A stretch of 64,000 nucleotides of DNA. Origin: Pseudomonas sp. HOU2 (lineage in GTDB: Bacteria; Pseudomonadota; Gammaproteobacteria; Pseudomonadales; Pseudomonadaceae). The stretch spans positions 1,426,001-1,490,000 of the forward strand of contig NZ_CP160398.1 in NCBI RefSeq assembly GCF_040729435.1. The letters are read 5' to 3'. A program made the position numbers and the translations under genes. How positions within the stretch are numbered: the stretch's first letter is position 1; every line of letters begins with the position of its first letter. Positions 16,895 to 26,129 of this stretch are shown piece after piece. The notes below the pieces were generated by a model that was given only the letters and a program-made list of their open reading frames with translations, searched no databases and had not been told where the DNA came from.

Positions 16895-19764
16895 TTCCCT
16901 TCACTTTTTTTAATAGCATCGAGCTCAGCCAAACGAGAAATTGCCAATTCCTCCGCAAAAGCCTTGGCATCTTCTGTAAGTTGTAGCCTTTCCCTTAAAG
17001 CTTGATTCTCTGCATAGAGCCCAACAATCTGATCCTGCTTTTCAGTATTCTCCTTGAGTGCATTGAGTTCATCCAATCGAGAAATGGCCAACGATTCAGC
17101 ATAAGCCTTGGCATTTTCTGTCAGTTGCAACTTCTCTGTCAGTGCACGAAGCTCTTCACCAAGTTTTTTGGACTGCTCTACACTTTTTACATTGAGTGCA
17201 TCAAGCTCGCCCAAGCGGGAAACGGCCAGAGCGTCAGATTCGTCTTTCGCGCTTTCAATCAGACTCAACTGCTTTCTCAGATCATCATTTACCGTGCTAA
17301 GGAAATGGATTCTATCCATTGAGCTGACGTTGGCGTTTAATGCATCCAGCTGAGCCAAGCGGGAGATCGCCAACGATTCTGCGTAGCTCTTGGCGTCTTC
17401 CGTAAGCTTTAACTGATCCTGAACCTTTTGAATTTCAGAACATAGGCTGTTTATCTCATCCAGGCGTCCGAACGCCAGATTCTCAGCGTACTTCTTAGCC
17501 GTCAGCGTTTCGTTGAGGCGAGCGTGGAGAGAGACCTTTTCAGCGCTGCACTCTTGTAATTCCAGCGAAACTCTATTGAATGCACTACGCAATGCATTTC
17601 GTGCAACTTCGTCCAACGCCGACAGAATAAAACCTTCGGAAGCTACAGATGTCTTCGATGAAATATTCAATGCCGAAGCACACTGAACGGCACCATCGAT
17701 GATTTCTACAGAATCATTCAACGAGAACATAAAAGGCTGATCGATATTGCCAACAAACTCCAACATATCAGAGTTCAAACACTCAAACGCGAGCTTGACT
17801 CCCTGTTTCCACATGCTGATCGCTTGTTCACGCTCACTAGCATTCCAGTGAATCATACCGGCATGATAGGCCGCACTGACCTGCTTTGTTCCAAGTGTCG
17901 GCGTAATACTGGAAATCTGGCTATTCACAACACTTTTGTAATATTGCAGCGCTCGCTGTTGAAAATTCGCTCGGTGGCAAAATCGAGCTTGAAGATAATT
18001 TAACGAAACACACCACCTGCGAACATGTGGATTATCCGACTGATCATTTTTCAGATATACATCAACCGCGTTACTCCAATCCAACAGGTCTACTGCTGAA
18101 TCTGCCTCGAAGTATCTCCACCCAAGAATTGCCAATGCTGCACCTTGATCCGCGCTGGCATCACTCGAACATGAGAGTATCTGTTCCGATAATTTGAACA
18201 GTTGCTCAGCATTCTTTATCCTCCATGGAATTTCCACCACGGAATGGACAATCCACGGATTTTCGTAATACCGAGCGAAATCAACAAGGTGAGTCTTGCC
18301 ATTAAATTTCGGCAAGTTTCTCTCTTCATACGGCGCAGAATACTTTACGAGGGGACTTCTGAAAAACGAGAGAATCCAGTTACTCTCAGCTGTCTGCGCC
18401 TCAAGTGCAGCAATGCTCAGACTTGATTCAAAAAGCAGCCCGTTGGCCTCAAGAGCTGATTTATTCTCGGGGGAAATATCCCCGTCAGCACACGAATCGT
18501 TCGAACACCGAACCAGAAGACGACCACCTGGCCGTAGCTTCTCCACTGCAAGAGCAGTGAGAAGCGTAAGTCCTGCCGAATCCACAACAGCATCGATGCA
18601 AACGATCGTATCGATGTCACGACTTGACTCGGGAACAACGCCTTTTAGAGCAACTGTATCAATGGCGCCATCGGTCAATACCGAGAGAGGGATCTCACTG
18701 AATACGAAGTTTCGTGCAATCGAGTGGTTTTTAAACAAACGCAGACTTGCATTCGAACCTAAAAACAGAACGTCTGACAGAGGCGAAAAATACTTCGTTG
18801 CCAATTCCTTATAGGCTTCGATATCCAGCAGAGACTTAGGAACGCCACTGTCACGCAGGTTCACAAAAGTGCTCAATGGATTGGCAAGCAATTTGTGCGC
18901 GAATACCGATTTGTATGCCTCGGGATTCTCCATGGCACGGTGAGCCATGTGGACGATATCCTCTCCGGCCCACATTGCGAACAACCCGCCCAACTGCTCC
19001 AACGTGCCCTCAATCTTCCAGGTATTGGAAGGCAGGGCGATAAATGGAGTGTTCGCGAGTAAAGCCAGATAGACGGCGTGGTGGCGACCTGTAATAACAA
19101 GCTTCGCTGCGCGAAACTTTCTTAAAGTATCACGCCAGTCATTTACACTGTTTTCATATTCAAGCGGAAAGTAAACACAATCAGCAGAAAATTCGACGTT
19201 GGCTCTTTCCAGAACCTGCCTTACATCCTCTCGAGACAAATGACAGTCGGTGATAATGACCTTGTCACGATAGTTTTCGTCAACACCAGGGTTGAACCGT
19301 GCTCCAACAATCGAATCGGATACAATTCGCGAGTCAATGCCCAGGCTAGACAAGTATCTGAATGAGTTCACCTCTCTGACGGTCAAGTCATCAAGCTTTG
19401 CCAGGACATCGAGATAAACAGGTACATCCTGCAAGACCGCATTCACCAAAACGGTGCGCTTGCCCAGCTCTTGAGCATAGGCGAGGATGGCAAGCAAATG
19501 AAGGCCTGATCCGTGATGGATCGTGCCTTCACCATTGACCACCACAGCATCCACTGCAGAAATTTCTGCAGCCAGGGCACCATTTGCAAGAAAATCACGG
19601 GTTGATTTTTCGTCACCCTGCCACAAATCATGAAACTCATTGACGAAGTGTCGATATTCGACCACTGCCCCCACTTCCGAGAGCATTCTGTCGTGAGCAT
19701 CCGACACGGCAAGGCAACCTATATGGTGATAGCTGCTGGTGTCATTGAAGATGGCAACTTTCAT
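16891..19764 (-). CDS. Polysaccharide pyruvyltransferase-domain protein with TPR-like and coiled-coil regions
   Basis: A 957-residue, multi-part protein. Residues 1-300 resemble the polysaccharide pyruvyl transferase family (NGEGTIHHG at 77-85, GRHHA at 226-230, PFIALPSNTWKIEG near 240). Residues about 330-420 resemble a SAM methyltransferase fold but with a degenerate glycine motif (VLFLGSNASLRLF; later EKLRPGGRLLVR). Residues about 520-670 look like TPR-type helical repeats. Residues about 730-957 are a long coiled coil containing five copies of an AK-x2-AE-x-LA-x2-RL-x-EL-x-AL motif. It overlaps wzt upstream and the GT4 gene downstream by 4 bases each. A role in capping and measuring the O-chain before export is likely by context (inference). 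Base composition is clearly more AT-rich than the flanking housekeeping genes. Confidence 0.8.
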   Translation of the reverse strand: MKVAIFNDTSSYHHIGCLAVSDAHDRMLSEVGAVVEYRHFVNEFHDLWQGDEKSTRDFLANGALAAEISAVDAVVVNGEGTIHHGSGLHLLAILAYAQELGKRTVLVNAVLQDVPVYLDVLAKLDDLTVREVNSFRYLSSLGIDSRIVSDSIVGARFNPGVDENYRDKVIITDCHLSREDVRQVLERANVEFSADCVYFPLEYENSVNDWRDTLRKFRAAKLVITGRHHAVYLALLANTPFIALPSNTWKIEGTLEQLGGLFAMWAGEDIVHMAHRAMENPEAYKSVFAHKLLANPLSTFVNLRDSGVPKSLLDIEAYKELATKYFSPLSDVLFLGSNASLRLFKNHSIARNFVFSEIPLSVLTDGAIDTVALKGVVPESSRDIDTIVCIDAVVDSAGLTLLTALAVEKLRPGGRLLVRCSNDSCADGDISPENKSALEANGLLFESSLSIAALEAQTAESNWILSFFRSPLVKYSAPYEERNLPKFNGKTHLVDFARYYENPWIVHSVVEIPWRIKNAEQLFKLSEQILSCSSDASADQGAALAILGWRYFEADSAVDLLDWSNAVDVYLKNDQSDNPHVRRWCVSLNYLQARFCHRANFQQRALQYYKSVVNSQISSITPTLGTKQVSAAYHAGMIHWNASEREQAISMWKQGVKLAFECLNSDMLEFVGNIDQPFMFSLNDSVEIIDGAVQCASALNISSKTSVASEGFILSALDEVARNALRSAFNRVSLELQECSAEKVSLHARLNETLTAKKYAENLAFGRLDEINSLCSEIQKVQDQLKLTEDAKSYAESLAISRLAQLDALNANVSSMDRIHFLSTVNDDLRKQLSLIESAKDESDALAVSRLGELDALNVKSVEQSKKLGEELRALTEKLQLTENAKAYAESLAISRLDELNALKENTEKQDQIVGLYAENQALRERLQLTEDAKAFAEELAISRLAELDAIKKSEGN
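16912..17499 (-). repeat. Tandem coding repeats (46-48 codon spacing) in the coiled coil
   Basis: Five copies of a 19-residue motif begin at protein residues 756, 791, 839, 885 and 933 (spacing 35, 48, 46, 48). Examples are AKSYAESLAISRLAQLDAL and AKAYAESLAISRLDELNAL. The DNA of the copies is also clearly similar, indicating internal duplication. The repeats lengthen the coiled coil of the pyruvyltransferase-domain protein. Confidence 0.9.
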
Positions 19765-21122
19765 GCTGAATGCTCTATAAGTTTTTGTTCAAAACCCAAA
19801 TCGCAAATGCCGCCAACAACATGTTCTTGCTGTTTGATTGCCACAGTAAAGAAGGCAGCTTCGTCCATCCAATGCAATATCTGCTGCGACCCATAATACA
19901 TATCATGCTCACGAGTCACCGTCGCCTGTACCTCGTAGAGGTTTGCACCAAGCGTGCAGGCAGCATTAAACTCCACCGCAAACTCCGTACCTGCGCTGAA
20001 GTTCTTCAACCAAATAATTTCAGACGCGTCAGCATTCTTCAGTGATGCACGCATATCATGATTCAATGTGCCCCATGAAGTAATCTTGACGCCTTCCTTG
20101 TTTCGAATACGAAATGCAACGTTTACATTATTCAGATCAACGTTCGCCCGCAGCGAGACCTTGATCGTGAGGCGCTCGCCAATATAAAAATGCGAGACCT
20201 CAACACCTTTGGAATCGAGGATTTTCACACCCAGAATTTCAGCTTCCAGATCACCAAAAGACTTGATCTTGTTATGTTTCTCCGGAAGTTCAACACCTTT
20301 GACCTTTGCCTCTTTAACAGCCGCTGTAGTGGCTGCCGCATTGGCCGTCAGCTTTGCACCGTATTCAAGAAAGCTCTGGCGTTCATCCTCATGAAGCATC
20401 CGACGATACTCCAGAACGACGTCAGATGATTTACCCCACATCTTCCTCACCCCTTTGTGCAGAAGCAAAGCTCGGTGAGTCAGGGTGCGAACGCTTTCCT
20501 GATCGTGGGAAACGAAAAGTAGCGTGGTGCCATCAGAAATCAGCTTTTCAATCTGCTGGAAGCAGCGCTTTTGAAACAGCGCATCGCCAACCGCGAGCGC
20601 CTCGTCAACGATAAGGATGTCCGGAGTGACCTGGACCTGTACGGCAAACGCCAAACGAACCAGCATCCCGCTCGAATATGTTTTAACCGGCTGGTTAAGA
20701 TGATCACCGATATCTGCGAAAGCAGCGATTGCGTCAAAACGGTCTTCGATTTCTTTCTGGGTCAGGCCGAGGATCGTGCCATTCAGAAAAATATTCTCAC
20801 GACCGGTAAAATCTGGATTGAACCCCGAGCCAAGTTCAAGCAACGCAGCAATCCTGCCAAATGTCTGCACGCTGCCGGTGGTCGGGTTCAGTGTGCCGCA
20901 AATCATTTGCAAAAGCGTTGATTTGCCCGAACCGTTTCGGCCGAGAATACCAATCGACTCTCCTCGCTTGACCTCAAACGAAAGATCGCGAAGCGCCCAA
21001 AATTCTTTGTAATACTGCTTTCTCACAGGAGAAAGCATTTGAAGCAAGCGGTCGCTGGGCTTGTCGTAAATGTGATAGCACTTGCTCAGGTTCTCAACTT
21101 TGATCGAGATATCAGAGGACAT
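19761..21122 (-). CDS. wzt: O-antigen ABC transporter ATP-binding protein with C-terminal sugar-binding domain (Wzt)
   Basis: A 453-residue ATPase of the polysaccharide exporter Wzm/Wzt. Walker A is GRNGSGKST, the signature motif is YSSGM as is usual for Wzt, Walker B is ILIVDEALAVGD and the switch His is in FVSHD. Residues about 300-440 form a beta-sandwich typical of the carbohydrate-binding domain that reads the end of capped O-chains. The ATG at 21120-21122 overlaps the wzm stop by 11 bases, showing translational coupling; the stop overlaps the next gene as ATGA. Confidence 0.95.
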   Translation of the reverse strand: MSSDISIKVENLSKCYHIYDKPSDRLLQMLSPVRKQYYKEFWALRDLSFEVKRGESIGILGRNGSGKSTLLQMICGTLNPTTGSVQTFGRIAALLELGSGFNPDFTGRENIFLNGTILGLTQKEIEDRFDAIAAFADIGDHLNQPVKTYSSGMLVRLAFAVQVQVTPDILIVDEALAVGDALFQKRCFQQIEKLISDGTTLLFVSHDQESVRTLTHRALLLHKGVRKMWGKSSDVVLEYRRMLHEDERQSFLEYGAKLTANAAATTAAVKEAKVKGVELPEKHNKIKSFGDLEAEILGVKILDSKGVEVSHFYIGERLTIKVSLRANVDLNNVNVAFRIRNKEGVKITSWGTLNHDMRASLKNADASEIIWLKNFSAGTEFAVEFNAACTLGANLYEVQATVTREHDMYYGSQQILHWMDEAAFFTVAIKQQEHVVGGICDLGFEQKLIEHSA

Positions 21123-21930
21123 CGGCAAACCCCTTTCTTGTTTTTTGGAACCAGGCGAAACCCAGCCAGCATACGACGACGGAGACCGCCATGCAGATTG
21201 AGTAGAGTCCCCAATCAATACCTTGCCCAAAAAATAATACGCCTCGCGCCAACTCAATCACTGGGGTCAGAGGGTTCATGAAAAGCAGGCCGCGGAATTC
21301 TTCGGGAATGGCCGTTGCCGGATAGAAGATCGGCGACAAAAACATCAGCGTCGTTGTAATAATGCCGATCAGTTGCGATATATCACGCAGAAAAACCCCG
21401 GACGCAGCGAGCAACCAGGAAAACCCCATCACAAACAATATGAGCGGCAAAAAAACCAGAGGAATAAGAAATACGGTCAAATGAGGAATACCAAAAAGCA
21501 AGGCATAGGCTGCAATCCAGACACTTAAACTGATCAGCGCATGAAATAGAGCCGCCCCCATACTGACCCAAGGCAGAATCTCAAGAGGAAAAATAACTTT
21601 CTTTACATAATTTATATTACTCGTAATCAATAACGGTGATTTATTGATACATTCAGCAAAAAAGTTATAAACCAGCAGACCGGCAAACAGTACCAGGGCG
21701 AACTCGACTTTAGAGTCACCTCCTCCACCCCAGCGCGCCTTGAAAATAACACTAAACACCAGTGTATACACACTCAACATAAATACCGGGATCAGGAATG
21801 ACCACAGGATACCCATCATGGAGCCGCGATAACGCCCAACAATTTCGCGTTTGACCAAAGCCTTGATAAGTCCGCGATTTTTCCAGAAACTACTGACCAT
21901 ATTCAGGGGCGAAATTGAAAACTTTTCCAT
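21112..21930 (-). CDS. wzm: O-antigen ABC transporter permease (Wzm)
   Basis: A 272-residue inner-membrane permease of the ABC-2 type with about six hydrophobic segments and the N-terminal motif LIKALVKREIVGRYRGSMMG seen in Wzm/KpsM proteins. It exports undecaprenyl-linked O-polysaccharide together with Wzt. The ATG at 21928-21930 is used; a GTG three codons upstream is also possible. It is the first gene of the export operon and is preceded by a 485-base AT-rich gap that must contain its promoter. Confidence 0.95.
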   Translation of the reverse strand: MEKFSISPLNMVSSFWKNRGLIKALVKREIVGRYRGSMMGILWSFLIPVFMLSVYTLVFSVIFKARWGGGGDSKVEFALVLFAGLLVYNFFAECINKSPLLITSNINYVKKVIFPLEILPWVSMGAALFHALISLSVWIAAYALLFGIPHLTVFLIPLVFLPLILFVMGFSWLLAASGVFLRDISQLIGIITTTLMFLSPIFYPATAIPEEFRGLLFMNPLTPVIELARGVLFFGQGIDWGLYSICMAVSVVVCWLGFAWFQKTRKGFADVL

Positions 21931-22415
21931 TACCAGCACACCTCAGCATCGCTCGGGAGATTTCCTGCACCATCTGAAACGATGCGTAACTGCCTAACGT
22001 TAGTTTCCACAATGATCGACTCGCAAGCCCCAAAATGTTCTGCTACACCGTTCATAAAAATCACAGAATCATCCACTTGACCAAACTTCATTTTAAATCC
22101 ATCTCATTGACTAGAGAAAAGCGAATGATTAGTTAGCCATGTGCAAAACAGCACTTCCATGACAACTTCCAAAAACCACTCCACTTTAACTCCACCACAT
22201 TAATCCTTTAAGTAAGATTGGTAATGCACCCCAAGAGGAAATATTTCGACTCAAAACTCAACGGGATCCACTACTCTCAAGCACAAAAACAAATATAAAA
22301 ATACCCCCCATTATACATCACTACAAAAAAAAGATACAGCCCCAGTAATTATTGCTAACACCTGCAACCTAACAACATTCCAACCGCACTTCCAAAGCTC
22401 CATATCAATAATAAT
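21931..22415. other. AT-rich intergenic gap upstream of wzm, no gene seen
   Basis: This 485-base gap has long A/T runs (for example around 22280-22340 and 22400-22430), unlike the GC-rich surroundings. No open reading frame with a ribosome-binding site was found, and no JUMPstart/ops motif. It lies between two minus-strand genes and should hold the promoter of the wzm operon. The composition suggests a junction of transferred DNA or an H-NS/MvaT-type silenced regulatory region (inference). Confidence 0.6.
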
Positions 22416-23375
22416 TTATTGTTGATTCTCAAGAAACTTTAGTGCAGTCCTCTTTAACTCCACCTCTGGAGAATAAGGCGCAGACCAACCGAGAGCTGTC
22501 TTTGTTGCCGTAATGTCAACCTGCAAAGAACCACAAACTCGCTGTATGACAGAGTGCATTCCACACAATCTCAAAACCGCCTTGAGCACCACTTCGGGAA
22601 AAGGTATCAGCAACGCCTTGCCACCGATTGTCTCTCGCAGGCAACGCAACAGTTCGCTAGTGGACAAATCTCTGCCATCGCTGACCAGGAAGGTCTGATT
22701 CCTGGCACCAACGTGATCAACACAGGTGACAATCAGATCCACCAGATTACTGATACCCACCAAACTTCTACGATTATTGATTGCGCCCATCGGCAACGGC
22801 AACCGCCTCGTCAGCACGCTCATCATCCGGTAGAAATTTGCCTTTACACCCGGCCCATAGACAAGCGGAGGCCTGATAATGACAACCTCCATCCCGGTCT
22901 CTTTACCGATACTCTTCAGCGCCTCTTCCGCCTCGAGCTTTGAAATGCCGTACGCATCAAGAGGCGCCGGGATGTCATCGGCCTTGAACGGATGACCTGG
23001 CAGCGTCACCTCACCGTTAACCTTGATCGAACTGATAAATATGAAGCGTCTGACCCCTGATTGCGCCGCTTTTCGCGCCAGCTTCACAGTACCGTCGACG
23101 TTTACTTTTCTAAAGGCTGCGAGCGCATCTGGTGCTGCCTCTTTCATGACATGCACGCGCGCGGCCGCGTGAATCACCGCATCTATATTCTCGAACTCGG
23201 GCAGCTCATTCGAACTGGCAAGATCGAACATTACCGTGGGGCACAATCCCGACAAGCACGATGCCCTTCTGACGACAGCTACCGGGGTCAGCACTTGATC
23301 AAGCAATAATCGGAGAACGACCGCCTCACCGACAAAGCCGGTAGCACCTGTAACCAATACTCTTCGGGAAGTCAT
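22416..23375 (-). CDS. wbpV: NAD-dependent epimerase/reductase (WbpV-like)
   Basis: A 319-residue extended SDR with Rossmann motif GATGFVGEA at residues about 8-16 and catalytic Tyr-x3-Lys in YGISKLEAE. It is most like the 4-reductases (WbpV / WreQ type) that convert the keto product of WbpM to UDP-QuiNAc, and also resembles general UDP-hexose epimerases. AGGAGG lies nine bases before the ATG at 23373-23375, and the start overlaps the GT2 stop by 4 bases (ATGA). The product assignment rests on similarity and on the presence of wbpM and wbpL in the same locus. Confidence 0.75.
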   Translation of the reverse strand: MTSRRVLVTGATGFVGEAVVLRLLLDQVLTPVAVVRRASCLSGLCPTVMFDLASSNELPEFENIDAVIHAAARVHVMKEAAPDALAAFRKVNVDGTVKLARKAAQSGVRRFIFISSIKVNGEVTLPGHPFKADDIPAPLDAYGISKLEAEEALKSIGKETGMEVVIIRPPLVYGPGVKANFYRMMSVLTRRLPLPMGAINNRRSLVGISNLVDLIVTCVDHVGARNQTFLVSDGRDLSTSELLRCLRETIGGKALLIPFPEVVLKAVLRLCGMHSVIQRVCGSLQVDITATKTALGWSAPYSPEVELKRTALKFLENQQ

Positions 23376-24289
23376 CTTGCCTTCCCTCCTAACAGAGAAG
23401 TTAACCAACAGGTAAAGAAAAACAACACTTTGTCACGCAATCGTCGCCGACAACTTGCAGCACTCAGTGATAGTTTGAGTAACTGCCAACGCCCCAGCTT
23501 CGACCAGCGCCTAACAAAAGGATCCGAATCCAGCCCCACCAACCGCACAATCAATCGCACCTGATCAAACCACCAACCATCATGGATCGTTTTGTATCGA
23601 GCAATCAGATTGGAAATTCCGGTATTCGCGCCCACCTGATTGTGCTCGTGCTGCCGATATCGCATAGAAGGCAAAGGATCTATGAACCAGCGATATCCAT
23701 GGCTACGCGCAAAGGCGTAACAGAACCAGTCATGCAAAGTGACACCCTGCAGCAAATGCCAGTTGGCCTGCATTGATTGCTTCAGGTGTTGCGCCAATGC
23801 GCGACTGAATACATAGGTACAACCTGGACCTGCCGCCTCGAATATATGATCCCAGGCAACCTGTGGCTGCGCCTTATTCAAAACAACAGTTCGCCCATCC
23901 GACCAAAAGGCCGTGACATTGCTCGAATAAGCGGAGTATTCGCCGGTTGCAAGAATATCGGTGGCGCGCTTCAGTTTTTCAGGAAGCCAAATATCGTCCT
24001 GATCGGAAAACCCGACGAAATCAAACGCAGTCAGATCGACATCACGAACCAAGCGATAGAAATTACATGCAGCGCCGCCATACCGATCACCGGTAGGCAG
24101 CACTGTCACACAATCATGTCGGGCGGCAAGATCTGCACACCAGGCTTCAGTACCATCCGTTGAGGGGTCGATACTGATAAAGAGGTTGAGCTCCACCCCT
24201 TGCTGGCAAAGAATCGAAGCGACCTGCTCTTCGATCCATGCCATGCCATTGTACGCAGCAAGCAAAATTGCAACTTTAATGGGTCTCAC
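23372..24289 (-). CDS. Glycosyltransferase family 2 (rhamnosyltransferase-like)
   Basis: A 305-residue GT-A enzyme: nucleotide-binding start KVAILLAAYNGMAWIEEQV, DxD-type site GFSDQDDIWLP about residue 95, and a C-terminal basic, hydrophobic tail that may contact the membrane. Similar proteins are called rhamnosyltransferases, which fits the rmlBDA genes immediately upstream. The start is a GTG at 24287-24289 with only a weak AGGG site. It is co-transcribed with the rml genes (59-base gap after rmlA) and coupled to the WbpV-like gene. Confidence 0.85.
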   Translation of the reverse strand: MRPIKVAILLAAYNGMAWIEEQVASILCQQGVELNLFISIDPSTDGTEAWCADLAARHDCVTVLPTGDRYGGAACNFYRLVRDVDLTAFDFVGFSDQDDIWLPEKLKRATDILATGEYSAYSSNVTAFWSDGRTVVLNKAQPQVAWDHIFEAAGPGCTYVFSRALAQHLKQSMQANWHLLQGVTLHDWFCYAFARSHGYRWFIDPLPSMRYRQHEHNQVGANTGISNLIARYKTIHDGWWFDQVRLIVRLVGLDSDPFVRRWSKLGRWQLLKLSLSAASCRRRLRDKVLFFFTCWLTSLLGGKAR

Positions 24290-24348
24290 CGCTATACCAG
24301 CCCTGAATTACCCCTAAAGAAGGGCGCACTGAATTTTCACGAGCAAAT

Positions 24349-25239
24349 TCAGATATGACCTGTCTCCAACAGTTGCTGCAGATATTGCCCGTAACCGGTT
24401 TTCTTCAAGCGCTCTGCCTGTTGCGCGAGCTGGACAGCATCAATCCAGCCATTGTTGTAGGCGATTTCTTCCAGGCATGCGACCTTGAAACCTTGCCGAT
24501 GCTCAATCGTATGCACAAAGTGACTGGCCTCAAGCAGCGACTCGTGAGTCCCTGTATCCAACCATGCGAAACCGCGACCAAGAAGCTCAACCTTCAAGGA
24601 ATCCTGGCTCAAATAGGCCCGATTTACGTCGGTGATTTCAAGCTCACCACGCGGAGAAGGCTTGATTCCCTTGGCAATCTCGACGACCTTGTTGTCATAG
24701 AAATACAAACCGGTAACCGCATAGCTCGATTTGGGCTTGGCCGGTTTCTCTTCAATGCTCAGCGCCCGACCTTGCGCATCAAACTCCACGACACCGAAGC
24801 GCTCGGGATCAGAAACATGATATCCAAACACTGTGGCCCCCTCCTGCTGAGAGCAGGCTGAGCGCAGATTGTCGGAGAAATGCTGACCATGAAAAATATT
24901 GTCGCCCAGAATCAGGCAGCACGGATCATCACCGATGAACTCTTCACCGATGATGAACGCCTGAGCAAGACCATCGGGGCTTGGCTGCTCTGCGTAAGTC
25001 AGCTTGATGCCGTATAGACTTCCGTCTCCCAGCAACTTGCGGAAGCTTGGCAAATCATCGGGCGTGGAAATGATCAGGATTTCACGCATGCCGGCCAGCA
25101 TCAGCACCGACAAAGGATAAAAGATCATCGGCTTGTCGTAGATGGGCAGCATCTGCTTGGAAACGCCGAGCGTCAGTGGATGCAGGCGTGTGCCGGAACC
25201 GCCGGCGAGAATGATGCCTTTACGATTTGTCGTGATCAT
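24349..25239 (-). CDS. rmlA: Glucose-1-phosphate thymidylyltransferase
   Basis: A 296-residue enzyme making dTDP-glucose from dTTP and glucose-1-phosphate, the first step of dTDP-L-rhamnose synthesis. The nucleotidyltransferase motif [11 protein letters not shown] and [11 protein letters not shown] are in the first 40 residues, and ILGDNIFHG is near 110. The length is standard. Its ATG overlaps the rmlD stop by 4 bases. Confidence 0.97.
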   Translation of the reverse strand: MITTNRKGIILAGGSGTRLHPLTLGVSKQMLPIYDKPMIFYPLSVLMLAGMREILIISTPDDLPSFRKLLGDGSLYGIKLTYAEQPSPDGLAQAFIIGEEFIGDDPCCLILGDNIFHGQHFSDNLRSACSQQEGATVFGYHVSDPERFGVVEFDAQGRALSIEEKPAKPKSSYAVTGLYFYDNKVVEIAKGIKPSPRGELEITDVNRAYLSQDSLKVELLGRGFAWLDTGTHESLLEASHFVHTIEHRQGFKVACLEEIAYNNGWIDAVQLAQQAERLKKTGYGQYLQQLLETGHI

Positions 25240-26129
25240 TTATTCAGAACTTCCATAATCATTCGGGTTACACCACTTTGCCAATCCGGCAAGTGTAGAG
25301 AAAAGTTGTCGCGCAGTTTCTGAGTATCCAGTCGGGAATTCAGAGGGCGGCGCGCAGGAGTCGGGTAGGCGGTGGTATCTATTGGATTGATTGCCTTGAC
25401 GGCAAGCTCCTCACCGTTAGCCTTGGCAAGGTCAATCACATGACAGGCATATCCGTGCCATGAGATTTCGCCGGCAGCGGCCAAATGATAGAGACCTGCC
25501 AACTCAGGGCGGAGCAGAACCCGCTGAATAGCCAATGCTGTCACGTCAGCAATCAGGTCAGCACCTGTTGGAGCACCGATCTGGTCGGCGATGACACCAA
25601 GTGTCTCGCGATCCTTGGCCAGACGCAGCATGGTCTTGGCGAAATTATTGCCACGCGCTGCATAGACCCAACTTGTACGGAAAATCAGGTGCCTGCAACC
25701 CGAGGCGACGATCGCCTGTTCGCCTGCCAGCTTGCTGGCGCCATAGTGATTGACCGGCGATACCGCGTCGGTCTCCCGCCAGGCAGCCAAGCCTTCACCA
25801 CTGAACACATAGTCGGTGGAATAGTGAATCAGCCACGCGTTCAAAGACGCAGCTTCCTGCGCCATAACCTTCATGGCGAGACCGTTCACGCGATCAGCCA
25901 ACTCGATTTCGGACTCGGCCTTATCAACGGCAGTGTAAGCCGCCGCATTGACAATGATGTCGGGCTTGACCTGACGAATCGTATTACGCAGCGCGTCAAG
26001 GTCAGACAGATCACCAGTCAGACCGCCAGCCGGGTGGCGATCCAGAGCAACCAGTTCGCCCAGAGGAGCCAGGGAGCGTTGCAGCTCCCAGCCTACCTGG
26101 CCGTTTTTTCCAAGTAGAAGGATTTTCAT
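25236..26129 (-). CDS. rmlD: dTDP-4-dehydrorhamnose reductase
   Basis: A 297-residue SDR performing the last step of dTDP-L-rhamnose synthesis. Motifs: [10 protein letters not shown] (cofactor), STDYVFSG, and YGASKLAGE with the catalytic Tyr/Lys. The ATG at 26127-26129 is inside the ATGA overlap with the rmlB stop; the longer upstream frame is a read-through of rmlB sequence and is not used. Confidence 0.96.
   Translation of the reverse strand: MKILLLGKNGQVGWELQRSLAPLGELVALDRHPAGGLTGDLSDLDALRNTIRQVKPDIIVNAAAYTAVDKAESEIELADRVNGLAMKVMAQEAASLNAWLIHYSTDYVFSGEGLAAWRETDAVSPVNHYGASKLAGEQAIVASGCRHLIFRTSWVYAARGNNFAKTMLRLAKDRETLGVIADQIGAPTGADLIADVTALAIQRVLLRPELAGLYHLAAAGEISWHGYACHVIDLAKANGEELAVKAINPIDTTAYPTPARRPLNSRLDTQKLRDNFSLHLPDWQSGVTRMIMEVLNK

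Noticed and set aside
16912..17499. Possible CRISPR or satellite repeat
   Set aside because: Repeats are in frame within a coiled-coil protein, diverged and unequal in spacing.
21931..22415. JUMPstart/ops element or small gene upstream of wzm
   Set aside because: No GGCGGTAGCGT-like core and no RBS-led open frame could be found.
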